Source of the DNA: Tenericutes bacterium HGW-Tenericutes-1
GTDB lineage: Bacteria > Bacillota_I > Bacilli_A > Izemoplasmatales > Hujiaoplasmataceae
Assembly (NCBI GenBank): GCA_002839155.1
Contig: PGXM01000003.1
Location: 124,001 to 188,000 of the forward strand
Reading direction: 5' to 3'
DNA length: 64,000 nt
This document shows, piece by piece, positions 39,820 through 49,367 of this stretch. Below the pieces are notes generated by a model. It saw only the letters and a program-made list of their open reading frames with translations, had not been told where the DNA came from and did no database searches. The number at the start of each line of letters is the position of its first letter. The first letter of the stretch is position 1. Made by a program: the position numbers and the translations under genes.

Positions 39820-39839
39820 ATCATCGAAATTAGTATAAT
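39811..39839 (+). promoter_or_regulatory. Promoter of glnA
   Basis: TTGATT at 39812-39817 and TATAAT at 39834-39839, 16 nt apart, overlapping the end of the ANTAR gene. The transcript would start near 39846, leaving a leader of about 94 nt. Confidence 0.6.
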
Positions 39840-39852
39840 TATTAGCATATAA

Positions 39853-39870
39853 ATGGGCAATGGCGCTCAT
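39853..39870 (+). promoter_or_regulatory. ANTAR-type hexaloop hairpin in the glnA leader
   Basis: ATGGGC-AATGGC-GCTCAT forms a 6-bp stem (one G-U) with a six-base loop having A at position 1 and G at position 4, the features described for ANTAR target hairpins. It lies at the expected start of the glnA transcript next to the ANTAR gene. The second hairpin of the usual pair was not found downstream or upstream. Confidence 0.5.
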
Positions 39871-39881
39871 AAAAAGAAAGG

Positions 39882-39928
39882 TTGTCGTTTTTTACCGAGT
39901 GCGATGCATGGTCGAAAAGAACAGACAA
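39882..39928 (+). other. Long irregular leader hairpin before glnA
   Basis: TTGTCGTTTTTTACC pairs with GGTCGAAAAGAACAGACAA through 5, 7 and 3 base pairs with a bulge and an internal loop. It ends just before the AAGGA ribosome-binding site of glnA and has no U run behind it. It could control access to the ribosome-binding site. Confidence 0.4.
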
Positions 39929-39939
39929 GGAAAAATTGT

Positions 39940-41280
39940 ATGGCTAAATACACGAAAGAAGAGATTTTAAGAATTGCGAAAGAGGAGAATGTTCGGTACA
40001 TAAGGCTCATGTTTACTGATATTAACTCCGTCATCAAGAGTGTTGAAATTCCAGTTAAAAGACTTGAAACGGCACTTGAAGGCAAGGTCATGTTTGATGG
40101 ATCATCGATTGAAGGGTTTGTGAGAATCTTAGAAGCGGATATGTATCTTCGCCCGGATTTGAATACTTGGATGATTCTCAGTTGGGAAGAAACAAGTTAC
40201 GGAAAAGTTGCAAGACTGATTTGTGATGTTTACACCCCTGAAGGAAAACCATTCCAAGGCGATCCACGTTCGAATTTAAAAAGAGTGGCAGCAAGAATGG
40301 AAAAGTTAGGATTTTCCACGTTAAATATTGGCTTTGAACCTGAATTTTTCTTATTTAAATTAGATGAAAAAGGCGAACCAACGTTAGAGTTCACCGATCA
40401 TGGTGGTTATTTCGATTTATCACCGATTGACGGTGCTGGGGATTGCCGTAGAGATATCGTATTAGAATTAGAAAGAATTGGTTTTACCATTGAAGCAAGT
40501 CATCACGAAGTGGCGAATGGTCAAAATGAAATCAATTTTGAGTTTTCAAATATCGTTGAAGCGTGTGATAATATCCAAACATTTAAATTGGTGACGAAAA
40601 ATATTGCAAGAAGACATGGATTGCATGCGACATTTATGCCAAAACCGGTTGCGAAGATCAATGGTTCTGGGATGCATACCAATTGTTCTCTAGCGGACTT
40701 AGAAGGTAAAAATGCTTTTTATGATCCCAATGATCCAATGGGTTTGTCCTTAACATGCCGCAAATGGATCACGGGAATTTTATCGCACGCAAGAGGATTC
40801 TGTGCAATCACTAATCCAATCGTTAATTCATATAAGCGTTTAGTTCCTGGATATGAAGCGCCATGTTACATTTCTTGGTCTGAACATAACCGTTCTGTCA
40901 TGGTTCGAATTCCTGCAACGAGGGGTAGAACGACGAGAACTGAAGTTAGAAGCGTTGACGCTGCGACAAATCCATATTTAGCGATGGCAGTATTACTTGC
41001 AAGTGGTCTTGATGGCATTGAAAATGATATGCCACTCATTGGACCGGTTAATGAGAACTTATTTGAAAAAACACCCGAAGAAAGAAAAGCATTAGGTGTT
41101 AAGAACCTGCCAGATAATCTTTATGAAGCCATTAAAGCTTTAGGAGAAGATGAAGTGGTTAAAGAAGCATTAGGCTCTCACATTTATAATAAGTTCGTTG
41201 AACTTAAGAAACATGAGTGGGACGATTTTAGAACCACAGTGACTGAATGGGAAATTAAACGCTACATAAAAATGATGTAA
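39940..41280 (+). CDS. glnA: Glutamine synthetase, type I
   Basis: Makes glutamine from glutamate, ammonia and ATP; dodecamer in the cytoplasm. 446 aa with FDGSSIEGF, the GFEPEFFLF metal site, [20 protein letters not shown] and the [14 protein letters not shown] substrate loop. Length and the lack of the 25-residue insert and adenylylation region point to the GSI-alpha form. The track adds 29 residues from 39853, but those lie in the structured leader; AAGGA at 39927-39931 and the MAKYTKEEI start support 39940. The adjacent ANTAR gene and leader hairpins suggest RNA-level control. Confidence 0.96.
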   Translation: MAKYTKEEILRIAKEENVRYIRLMFTDINSVIKSVEIPVKRLETALEGKVMFDGSSIEGFVRILEADMYLRPDLNTWMILSWEETSYGKVARLICDVYTPEGKPFQGDPRSNLKRVAARMEKLGFSTLNIGFEPEFFLFKLDEKGEPTLEFTDHGGYFDLSPIDGAGDCRRDIVLELERIGFTIEASHHEVANGQNEINFEFSNIVEACDNIQTFKLVTKNIARRHGLHATFMPKPVAKINGSGMHTNCSLADLEGKNAFYDPNDPMGLSLTCRKWITGILSHARGFCAITNPIVNSYKRLVPGYEAPCYISWSEHNRSVMVRIPATRGRTTRTEVRSVDAATNPYLAMAVLLASGLDGIENDMPLIGPVNENLFEKTPEERKALGVKNLPDNLYEAIKALGEDEVVKEALGSHIYNKFVELKKHEWDDFRTTVTEWEIKRYIKMM

Positions 41281-41282
41281 TT

Positions 41283-41316
41283 AAAATGGTAAACCGTTGC
41301 TGGTTTACCATTTTTT
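41283..41316. terminator. Bidirectional terminator, glnA / hslO
   Basis: Stem AAATGGTAAACC / GGTTTACCATTT, 12 bp, loop GTTGCT, A-rich before and T-rich after. Confidence 0.9.
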
Positions 41317-41318
41317 AA

Positions 41319-42191
41319 TTATTTTGCGGCTTCAAGTAATTTTATTAAGTCTTCTTCAGAAAAAACATATTTTTTATTACAGAAGTGACAAACCGTTTCA
41401 ACCGGTTCTTTTTCTAAAATCAATTTATCGATTTCATCTTTTCCTAACGCAATAAGTCCTTTAGAGAATCGTTCTCTTGAACAATCACAAGCATAGTGTA
41501 GACTCATTGTCTCAATGAATTGATGGCTTCCTTTTGTGATTTCGTTAATCATCATTTCCGGTGTATAATCCGCTTTGATTAACTCACTGACAGGACGCAT
41601 TGCTTTAATATTTCTTTCGATTTCATCTAAAGTATTTGGTTTTGCGCCAGGCATAACTTGAAGAATAAATCCACCCGCGGCCTTTGTTTCATTCATTTCA
41701 TTAATCAAGACACCTAAACCAACGGCAGAAGGAATTTGTTCACTCATTGTGAAATAATATGCTAAATCTTGTGCGATTTCTCCGGTTCTAATTTCAGAAC
41801 TTGAAGTAAAGATATTTCTGACATTTAAGTCTTTGGTCACATGAATAAATCCATCATTACCAACCGCATAAGCGTCAGCGAGTTTATCATCATTGGTTGA
41901 AGCGTGGATATGGGGGTTCCCGACATAACCACGAACTTCACCATTCGCGTTCGTCGTTGTGACGATGCCCCCAATCGGTCCAGAACCATCAATTCGAATT
42001 GTTAAGTTTTGGTCGCCTTTGTACATCGCTCCCATAATGATTGAACCAGTTAAAGCCTTCCCAAAAGCAGCGGTCGCTGCGGGCCAAGTATCATGGATTT
42101 GTCTTGCTTCTTCAACTAAATCAGTTGTTTTCGCAGCATAGATCCTTACGGTGCCGTCAAATGCATAAGCTTTTACTAAATAATCTACCAT
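41319..42191 (-). CDS. hslO: Hsp33 redox-regulated chaperone
   Basis: Holdase chaperone activated by oxidation and unfolding. 290 aa with the N-terminal DYLVKAYAFDGTVRIYA, DGSGPIGGI and the C-terminal zinc centre CDC...CHFC whose four cysteines form the redox switch. The start was moved from a GTG at 42200 to the ATG at 42191, which has GGAG at good spacing. Confidence 0.96.
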   Translation of the reverse strand: MVDYLVKAYAFDGTVRIYAAKTTDLVEEARQIHDTWPAATAAFGKALTGSIIMGAMYKGDQNLTIRIDGSGPIGGIVTTTNANGEVRGYVGNPHIHASTNDDKLADAYAVGNDGFIHVTKDLNVRNIFTSSSEIRTGEIAQDLAYYFTMSEQIPSAVGLGVLINEMNETKAAGGFILQVMPGAKPNTLDEIERNIKAMRPVSELIKADYTPEMMINEITKGSHQFIETMSLHYACDCSRERFSKGLIALGKDEIDKLILEKEPVETVCHFCNKKYVFSEEDLIKLLEAAK

Positions 42192-42244
42192 GTTAGTCAC
42201 ACTCCGAAGAATATTATAACATATGAAATCATAATTGGTTTCAA

Positions 42245-42273
42245 TTGTGTTTCATGAGGGTTTATAATATAAT
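42245..42273 (+). promoter_or_regulatory. Promoter of dusB
   Basis: TTGTGT and TATAAT 17 nt apart, with the -10 at 42268-42273. It overlaps the ORF-track start at 42245, which therefore cannot be used. Confidence 0.6.
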
Positions 42274-42298
42274 TGTTGCGAACGGTATGGTGAATTTT

Positions 42299-43300
42299 AT
42301 GAAATGGAAAATTGGAAATGTAGAACTTAAAAATCAGGTAGTCGTCGCTCCCATGGCGGGGGTTACAAACCCTGCATTTAGAAAAATAGCAAAAGAGTTT
42401 GGCGCTGGTCTAATTTATACTGAAATGGTTTCAGATAAAGGATTAGGTCATAATAATGTTCGCACGAGAGAAATGCTAAGGGTTGATCTAGATGAAAAAC
42501 CTATTAGTTTACAAATCTTTGGTGGTGACATTGAAAGCATGGTTCAAGCTGCGATTATCGTCGACCAAGAAACAAATGCCGATATCATTGATATTAATAT
42601 GGGTTGTCCTGTTCCAAAAGTCACAAAAAGTGATGCTGGAGCCAAACTGATGAAAGAACCTGAAAAGGTCTATCAACTGGTTAAAATGATTGTTGACCAA
42701 GTGAAAAAACCGGTCACTGTTAAAATTCGAAGTGGTTGGGACTATGATAACATTACCGCGGTTGAAGTTGCGAAAAATGCCGCTAAAGCGGGGGCTAGCG
42801 CGATTGCGGTTCATCCGAGAACAAGAACACAAATGTATGAAGGAAAATCAGATTGGTCCATTATCAAAGCGGTTAAAGAAGCTGTCAATATCCCTGTGAT
42901 TGGAAACGGTGATATTCATACACCAGAAGATGCCAAAAGAATGCTTGATGAAACCGGTTGTGACGCGGTCATGATTGGAAGAGGAATTTTAGGAAATCCA
43001 TGGCTTGTTAAACAAGTCATTGATTATTTAGAAACCGGTCATTATGATAAAGAGATTTCATTAAGTGAAAAAGAAAGTTATATCTACAAACACCTTGATC
43101 AGTTAATGAAAGATCGCGGCGAGAAAGTCGCAGTTCTTGAAATGAGAGGACATACTGCCTGGTATTTAAAGGGGTTAAAACACTCTACACATGTCAAAAA
43201 TCAAATCATGCAAGCAAAAACAGCGGATGAAATTCGTTTGATTGTTAAATCATATTTTGAATTACTTATAAAAGATGAATTATCGACTAAAGATTTATGA
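42299..43300 (+). CDS. dusB: tRNA-dihydrouridine synthase
   Basis: FMN enzyme reducing uridines in the tRNA D-loop. 333 aa from the chosen [18 protein letters not shown], the catalytic [15 protein letters not shown] with its Cys, [20 protein letters not shown] and GNGDI. The track start at 42245 overlaps the promoter; the Met at 42299 starts the conserved MKWKIGN. The gene is divergent from hslO and followed 18 nt later by an SGNH hydrolase gene. Confidence 0.95.
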   Translation: MKWKIGNVELKNQVVVAPMAGVTNPAFRKIAKEFGAGLIYTEMVSDKGLGHNNVRTREMLRVDLDEKPISLQIFGGDIESMVQAAIIVDQETNADIIDINMGCPVPKVTKSDAGAKLMKEPEKVYQLVKMIVDQVKKPVTVKIRSGWDYDNITAVEVAKNAAKAGASAIAVHPRTRTQMYEGKSDWSIIKAVKEAVNIPVIGNGDIHTPEDAKRMLDETGCDAVMIGRGILGNPWLVKQVIDYLETGHYDKEISLSEKESYIYKHLDQLMKDRGEKVAVLEMRGHTAWYLKGLKHSTHVKNQIMQAKTADEIRLIVKSYFELLIKDELSTKDL

Positions 43301-43318
43301 GGATAGGATGGAAGTAAT

Positions 43319-43903
43319 ATGAAAAGAGTACTATTGCTAGGTGATTCAATTAGAATTGGATATCAAGATTATGTTAGAGAATTTTTAAAAGAGGAATGCG
43401 AAGTCATTTATTGGGCTGATGATAATGGAAGGTTTGTCCAATATAATTACTGGCAACTTAATCAGATGTTTCGCATTCATGGCCATTTTGATATTGTCCA
43501 TTTCAATAATGGTTATTGGGATATGAATATCGAACCCCCTTGTGAAGAAGCGTTAAATCCCATTCCTGAATATATTGCCGGATTAAAAAAGATTGTTACA
43601 TATATTAAAAAACAAAAGGCAATTCCCATTTTCGCAAATACCGTTCCGATTTATTCAGATGGATCAAGTAATGATAACACTGGAACGAAAGCATCAATTA
43701 CCTATAAAAATGAATGGGTCATTGACTATAATAAAGCAGCTGAAACATTAATGAAGAAAGAAAATGTTCAAATAAATGACATGTACTCAAGAATGTTAAG
43801 TGGTCCCAAGTATTTTAAATGTCCTGATATGTTACACCTAACAGAAAATGGTTATAAAGAATGTGCCATTCTTACCGCTGAAGCCATAAGAAGACATCTA
43901 TAA
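43319..43903 (+). CDS. SGNH/GDSL-family hydrolase
   Basis: 194-aa esterase-like protein without a signal peptide. Block I is LLLGDSIR with the catalytic Ser; block III-like FNNGYWD has the Asn in the expected place; block V is DMLHLTENGY with the Asp-His pair. Substrate could be an acetylated sugar or lipid. It follows dusB with its own GGATGG-type site. Confidence 0.85.
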   Translation: MKRVLLLGDSIRIGYQDYVREFLKEECEVIYWADDNGRFVQYNYWQLNQMFRIHGHFDIVHFNNGYWDMNIEPPCEEALNPIPEYIAGLKKIVTYIKKQKAIPIFANTVPIYSDGSSNDNTGTKASITYKNEWVIDYNKAAETLMKKENVQINDMYSRMLSGPKYFKCPDMLHLTENGYKECAILTAEAIRRHL

Positions 43904-43905
43904 TA

Positions 43906-43949
43906 AAAAAAGTTGTTAGTTATTCCATTCAGGAATTTAACAACTTTTT
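43906..43949. terminator. Bidirectional terminator, SGNH gene / hflX
   Basis: AAAAAGTTGTTA pairs with TAACAACTTTTT; the loop holds a further ATTCC/GGAAT pairing. Confidence 0.85.
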
Positions 43950-43961
43950 ATTTTGACTTAA

Positions 43962-45221
43962 TTATTCTTTCTTGCCATTTTCAATGACATATTCATGATA
44001 GAGCTTCAAATGATAATCGGATAACTCAACATCTAAATGGATGCCATCGGCTTCGTAAACTGTCGCTTTAATATGTGCGTTTTCGCGTAAGAATCCATAA
44101 ATATTTCCTTTTTCAAAGGGTAAAACCATTTTGACATGATGCATTTTATTATAAAGAGTCGAGTCAATTAATTCTACAAGGTCTTTCATACCTTCTCCGG
44201 TTATCGCAGAGACAGAAATTTGAGGAAGTTTATCAAAAACTTGTCTTTCTTTTACCATATCAATTTTGTTAAAAACATAGATTGTTGGGATATCGCTTGC
44301 TCCTAATTTGTTCAATACCTCTTCAACAACTTCCATTTGTTGAACACATTCTTTATTGGCCGCATCAATAACATGAAGGATTAATGAAGCTTCAGTGATT
44401 TCTTCTAACGTTGATTTAAATGCTTCAATTAAATGATGCGGTAATTTAGAGATGAAGCCAACCGTGTCAGTGACTAAAAATTGATGCTTATTCGCTAGCG
44501 TTATATTTCTCGTTGATGTTTCTAACGTAGCGAATAGCATATCTTTCTCAAACACATATTTTTCAGAATTTTGAGCGGAAAATTCAAGTAATTTATTGAG
44601 CATGGTTGATTTACCCGCATTGGTATATCCCGCTAAAGCAACGGTAAAGACATCCTCTTTTTTTCGCTTTTCACGTTGGACCCGGCGAATTGTCACCAAT
44701 TCTTTTAATTCTTGTTTTAAATGATAAGCTCTATCTTTTAAAATACGGCGATCTAGTTCTAATTTAGTTTCACCAGGGCCCTTCGATCCAGTTCCGCTTT
44801 TTTGTCTTGATAAAGATGAATATAAACCCACAACTCTAGGAAGCATGTATTGACATTGGGCTAATTCAACTTGAAGCATTGCTTCTTTCGTTTTAGCACG
44901 TCTAGCGAAGATATCTAGAATTAAAATGGTGCGATCAATGACTTTAACATCTAATGATTTTTCTAGATTACGAATGTGAGAAGGCGATAACTCATCGTCA
45001 AAAACAACAACGTTGGCTTCTAACGTTATTACAGCTTGTTTTATTTCTTCAACTTTACCACTTCCAACATAAAAATTTGGCGTTGGACTGTTAAGTCTTT
45101 GTGTTATAGTATCAAGAACTTCGATGTTACAAGCCAATGCAAGATTCTTGAGTTCTTCCATTGCTTCCTTGAAATGATTTGATTCAGGGGTTTCAAGTCC
45201 CACTAAGATTGCTTTTTCCAT
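43962..45221 (-). CDS. hflX: Ribosome-associated GTPase HflX
   Basis: GTPase that splits or rescues stalled ribosomes. 419 aa: N-terminal HflX domain with FDDELSPSHIRNLE, the glycine-rich GTGSKGPGETKLE linker, then G domain with G1 GYTNAGKST, G3 DTVGF and G4 NKID. The start was moved to 45221 (MEKAILVG), preceded by GGGTGAG and a TATAAT at 45238-45243 on the minus strand, leaving a very short leader. Confidence 0.95.
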   Translation of the reverse strand: MEKAILVGLETPESNHFKEAMEELKNLALACNIEVLDTITQRLNSPTPNFYVGSGKVEEIKQAVITLEANVVVFDDELSPSHIRNLEKSLDVKVIDRTILILDIFARRAKTKEAMLQVELAQCQYMLPRVVGLYSSLSRQKSGTGSKGPGETKLELDRRILKDRAYHLKQELKELVTIRRVQREKRKKEDVFTVALAGYTNAGKSTMLNKLLEFSAQNSEKYVFEKDMLFATLETSTRNITLANKHQFLVTDTVGFISKLPHHLIEAFKSTLEEITEASLILHVIDAANKECVQQMEVVEEVLNKLGASDIPTIYVFNKIDMVKERQVFDKLPQISVSAITGEGMKDLVELIDSTLYNKMHHVKMVLPFEKGNIYGFLRENAHIKATVYEADGIHLDVELSDYHLKLYHEYVIENGKKE

Positions 45222-45310
45222 TATCTCACCCATTACTATTATATAACATTATTTGGTTATCTGTGTTTATTTTCATATTTTAAATAATGTAGAAATAGAG
45301 CGCTTTATTA

Positions 45311-45319
45311 TGGTATAAT
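45311..45319 (+). promoter_or_regulatory. Extended -10 promoter of yfhO-gtrB-gtrA
   Basis: TGGTATAAT, 37 nt before the ATG. A 7-bp hairpin CATTTTA / TAAAATG (45329-45345) lies just before the GAGGT ribosome-binding site. Confidence 0.55.
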
Positions 45320-45355
45320 AACAAGTGCCATTTTAAATTAAAATGAGGTCTATGC

Positions 45356-48300
45356 ATGACAACTACTAAGAAACGCTTTAGAGAATGGTTCAAAAAGAAA
45401 TCTGAACTGTTCAATCTTAAAATCACGGAAACATTTGAATCTCCGAAAAAAACGTTCAAATTTTTGGCGATTTTTATATTTTCAATTTTATTCTTTATTG
45501 AGATGGGAATTATTTTAATTAACAATAGTTTTTATAATAATTTCTCTGATGACATCTTGCAATATTACACAATCATTGTTGATTTTGTCGCTCAAATCAA
45601 AGCAGGAACATTATCTTCGTTTAATTTAAATAATTATTTAGGGGCATCGTATTTTTCTGATGTTTATTATGTTCCTTTAGATATTTTCACTGCGATTACA
45701 TTTGTATTAAGCTATATCATGCCTACAGAACTTGCTTATTCCGTTACTGAACTTGTCAAGATATGGGCAGGTGTGATGATATTTGCTTATTACCTCCATA
45801 TGAATAAAATGAAACCTAGAACCATTTTTTGGATGGCGGTTATTTATTTTATCAGTGGTGGCTCCGTTAGTTTCATGGCATTCCCAGCATTCTTATCTTT
45901 AGCGTTTTATTTACCGTTAGGACTGGTTGTTATTCAGTGGTTTATGAGAGGGAAGAAGTGGGTTGTTCCTCTGTATGTCTTGGCTTTAATCCTTTATGAC
46001 TTTTATCTTGGTTATACGGCCATTGCGTTTGTTTCAATTCTTTATATTATTGAAACCATTAAACAACCCGGTTTTAAATTCTTTAAATTTATCTTTGACG
46101 GAATGCAATTCTTAGGATTAATTCTTTTAGGGGTTTTAATGTCAACGGTGATATTATATCCTTCAATCCTCTTTATTTTAGAACAAACATACCGTCCAGA
46201 AAATACATTTAATGGATGGGTCGTTAATGTTTTGGGCCGTGAAATCAAATTATTTCAACCAACAATCTATATCAGAATGTTCGCTAAAATGTTCGTCGAA
46301 CAAAAACCGATTGGCTTTTATGGGTTTGAGAATCATTATGGATTAGAACATTTCTCTTTATTCATATCAGTCATTGGATTTGTCTATATGAATTACATTT
46401 TTTTCATGAAGGATAAAATTGCTTGGATTTATAAAGTCGTCATGTTCTTAGGGATCATCATGATGTTTTTCCCAATCTTTAGTTACGTATTATCTGGAAC
46501 GACGGATGTCCCTTATACAAGATGGATCAATATGTTGCCGCTGGTTCAAATCATGATTTTAGCCCATGTTTTTGACCGCTATGGCTTCGAAGAAATCAAA
46601 ATGAAATGGTTGACTATCCCAATCGTCATTATGCTTGGAACGCTTGCTTATACGATGTATTATTACATCATTCATCTAATGACAGATGTGAAATATGTTT
46701 CTCGTGACGTGATGACAGCTGATACGGTTTTGATGGGTGTTGCAGGACTTATCTTAATTTTGATTATCATTTTTGGATGGCTCAAAAAATATCGATGGAT
46801 TAAAAGAGTCTTTTGGGTCGAATTTATCATTGCGCTTGTTTATATCTATTCAGGTCCATTTTCAATTCGCAATAAAATTGATACATTCCAAGAAATGGAT
46901 GAAATCAGTGATTTCTTAGAAGATTCACTGGATCATGATGAATTTTTCCGAGTGTATGTGGATTTTGAACACTTTGACGCAGAAGACATTAACTTCAACC
47001 GCATGACTCAGTTTCCGACAAACACTGAAATTTTCCATTCGTGGACCGATAAAGAAACGAATGATATTAGTATGCTTTTGTTTAACGTTTATGAGTATCA
47101 AAGTAAAGACAGACTAGATATGTTATCCGTCTATTTAAATCATTTCTTAGGATACAAATATATTTTAATCAGTGCAGAGGCTAATTTGGAGTTGCCTGAG
47201 GATTATTTCACTTTGTTCAGTGAAAATGAAAAATTTAGATTATATGAAATCTTGAACGCTGAACCGTTCCAAGTTTATGAGAGTTTTTTGACCTATAGTC
47301 AATTTAAATCAATGAGTGAGTATTCAAAACAAAAACTGCTATTAATGACGGCTGTTATTGACGCAGAAAGATATGCTACCAATGATTTAAATCTTGAAGA
47401 TCAAAGCCCGATCAATCCAAGTTATTATTCAACAGCTAAATCTTATACATCAGTCACGAATTCAACTGGAACCGCAGTTATGGCTACAGGCATTACAAAT
47501 ACCGAATCAAGAGCTTTTATTCAGTATTCTGCAGAACAATTTAAAGTTGATTTCTCGAGTGGAGCCGCTTATATTCGGTCCACTTATGGCACCATGAGTC
47601 TAGGTGAGAGTGACTATGGTGAAATCTATATGACGTTTGATGATGGGACAAGTCAATCTTGTCAATTAATGACCGATTCTGATTTAACACATCGAATAAA
47701 ATGCGAATTTGGAAAACAACCAAATGCATTCTTCTTCGAGGTCACTGATAATTATAAATCAATTGGAAAAACCGACGTTCGTTTAGAAAGAGCACTTAAT
47801 GGAGCCGCTTATTTAGTGTATGATTTTAATAATATGCAACCCAACGGAATGATGGCTTTTAAGATTGGGTCAATGGATATCGAAAGAGCTTTTATGGTCG
47901 ATATCGACGGAAACGAAACAGAATGCTTTAATAGACTTTGCTTCATAGAATCGCAACCGTTAAGAATCTATGTCTATAAAACGGGAGATATGTATAATTC
48001 TGACAATCTCTTCGCATTAGATTTCCAATATTTATATGATGATTTAAGTGATTACTCCGAAAATATTGAATCAAATATCTCAAACAATCATTCATTAATC
48101 ATTGAAAATGGTAAAATTGAATTATCTTATACAAGAACAAGCGATACTTCATATGATCAAATTGTTATGATTCCAGTTGCATATTCAGAGGAATGGATTG
48201 TAACATCAGAGATTTTATATGAGACGATGTCGGTTTCAGGAGGGTTCTTAGGAATTGTTATTCCTCATGGAACCTCAAATATTGAAGTCAGCTTGAAATT

Positions 48301-48475
48301 TGTACCCGAAGGTTTAAAAGATGGCGCGAAAGCCAGTGTTGCTGGATTTGGAATTTACGCGGTAATCTTCCTTCCTGTTTTATTAGAAAGTCGCAAGCGT
48401 AAACTATTCAGTCGCTTGAAAGAAACGGAGGTCAATGACCATGAAGAAATTGACAATCATAGTACCAGCTTATAA
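45356..48475 (+). CDS. YfhO-family membrane glycosyltransferase
   Basis: Large multi-spanning membrane protein (1039 aa) of the YfhO family, linked in Bacillus and Listeria to transfer of sugar from a polyprenyl carrier to lipoteichoic or wall teichoic acid. A charged N-terminus is followed by the first helix near 37-55, then DDILQYYTIIVDF in the first outer loop with the conserved Asp pair, about a dozen helices to residue 510, a soluble outer domain of about 470 residues, and a last helix near 1005. It overlaps the GT2 gene by 35 nt; gtrA follows. Acceptor in this organism is unknown. Confidence 0.85.
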   Translation: MTTTKKRFREWFKKKSELFNLKITETFESPKKTFKFLAIFIFSILFFIEMGIILINNSFYNNFSDDILQYYTIIVDFVAQIKAGTLSSFNLNNYLGASYFSDVYYVPLDIFTAITFVLSYIMPTELAYSVTELVKIWAGVMIFAYYLHMNKMKPRTIFWMAVIYFISGGSVSFMAFPAFLSLAFYLPLGLVVIQWFMRGKKWVVPLYVLALILYDFYLGYTAIAFVSILYIIETIKQPGFKFFKFIFDGMQFLGLILLGVLMSTVILYPSILFILEQTYRPENTFNGWVVNVLGREIKLFQPTIYIRMFAKMFVEQKPIGFYGFENHYGLEHFSLFISVIGFVYMNYIFFMKDKIAWIYKVVMFLGIIMMFFPIFSYVLSGTTDVPYTRWINMLPLVQIMILAHVFDRYGFEEIKMKWLTIPIVIMLGTLAYTMYYYIIHLMTDVKYVSRDVMTADTVLMGVAGLILILIIIFGWLKKYRWIKRVFWVEFIIALVYIYSGPFSIRNKIDTFQEMDEISDFLEDSLDHDEFFRVYVDFEHFDAEDINFNRMTQFPTNTEIFHSWTDKETNDISMLLFNVYEYQSKDRLDMLSVYLNHFLGYKYILISAEANLELPEDYFTLFSENEKFRLYEILNAEPFQVYESFLTYSQFKSMSEYSKQKLLLMTAVIDAERYATNDLNLEDQSPINPSYYSTAKSYTSVTNSTGTAVMATGITNTESRAFIQYSAEQFKVDFSSGAAYIRSTYGTMSLGESDYGEIYMTFDDGTSQSCQLMTDSDLTHRIKCEFGKQPNAFFFEVTDNYKSIGKTDVRLERALNGAAYLVYDFNNMQPNGMMAFKIGSMDIERAFMVDIDGNETECFNRLCFIESQPLRIYVYKTGDMYNSDNLFALDFQYLYDDLSDYSENIESNISNNHSLIIENGKIELSYTRTSDTSYDQIVMIPVAYSEEWIVTSEILYETMSVSGGFLGIVIPHGTSNIEVSLKFVPEGLKDGAKASVAGFGIYAVIFLPVLLESRKRKLFSRLKETEVNDHEEIDNHSTSL

Positions 48476-49367
48476 TGAGGAAAAAAACGTTCGTCCGTTT
48501 TATGATGAAACGCTTCAGTACCTGAATAATCCTAATTATGAATATGAGATTTTATATATCAATGATGGATCTAAAGATCAAACATTAAACGAAATCAAGG
48601 CTTTAAAGAAACTTGATCAAAGAGTCTCTTATATTAGTCTTTCAAGAAACTTTGGTAAGGAATCAGCGATGCACGCTGGATTAGTTCATTCTAAGAACAG
48701 CGATGCAGTTATCTTTATCGATTGCGATTTGCAACAACCACCGTTTTTAATTCCTGAAATGATCAAGGAATATGAAGCGGGAAATAAAATTGTTTATACC
48801 AAAGGTAGAAGTAGAAAAGGTGAGCCGAAAATGCGAACGATTTTCGCAAACCTTTATTACAAATTTTATAATTCATATACCGAACAGCCTTTGGATAATG
48901 GTGCAAAAGATTTCCAATTGCTCGATAAACAAGTCGTTGAAGCTTATTTAAGCATCAAAGATAATTACAGATTCATGAAAGGCATATTTTCTTGGGTAGG
49001 TTATCAACGTAAATGTCTTGAGTATGATTTTATTCCAAGAAAATATGGAAAAAGCACATGGAGCTTTAAATCATTATTTAAATATGGATTCAATGGAATG
49101 AATCAGTTCTCAAATGTCATGATGATTTTACCAATATTATCGCTCTTTTTTGGAGTTTTATTATTAACCGGAAATATCTTGTTATTAGTTTTTAATGTCT
49201 TTACGCTTCAAAACTTCTTAATTGGTTTACAAATTAATCTTCTTTGGTTCATGATGTCCTTTCTCGCCTATGGACTATTTTATCTTCAATACGGTTTGAA
49301 ACGACAAGTAATGAACCGACCTATTTATCTTATTGACGAGGACTCGGATTTAAACAATGATAAGTAA
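48441..49367 (+). CDS. Family 2 glycosyltransferase, GtrB/CsbB type
   Basis: Likely loads a sugar onto undecaprenyl phosphate at the inner face. 308 aa: GT-A fold with IIVPAYNEEKNV, YINDGSKD (DxD-like region), SRNFGKESAMHAGL and IDCDLQQPP, then DFQLLDK and the two C-terminal helices typical of GtrB/CsbB/YkoT. The ATG at 48441 sits 9 nt behind GGAGG; the track ATG at 48435 is too close. It ends inside gtrA (11-nt overlap). Confidence 0.9.
   Translation: MKKLTIIVPAYNEEKNVRPFYDETLQYLNNPNYEYEILYINDGSKDQTLNEIKALKKLDQRVSYISLSRNFGKESAMHAGLVHSKNSDAVIFIDCDLQQPPFLIPEMIKEYEAGNKIVYTKGRSRKGEPKMRTIFANLYYKFYNSYTEQPLDNGAKDFQLLDKQVVEAYLSIKDNYRFMKGIFSWVGYQRKCLEYDFIPRKYGKSTWSFKSLFKYGFNGMNQFSNVMMILPILSLFFGVLLLTGNILLLVFNVFTLQNFLIGLQINLLWFMMSFLAYGLFYLQYGLKRQVMNRPIYLIDEDSDLNNDK

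Noticed and set aside
39853-39939. 29-residue N-terminal extension of glutamine synthetase in the ORF track
   Set aside because: The stretch lies in the predicted structured leader; the MAKYTKEEI start behind AAGGA matches the usual protein start. The extension codons are a by-product of an open frame.
45329-45345. Hairpin before the yfhO ribosome-binding site as a riboswitch
   Set aside because: A short A/T-only stem with no conserved aptamer features; not enough for a riboswitch call.
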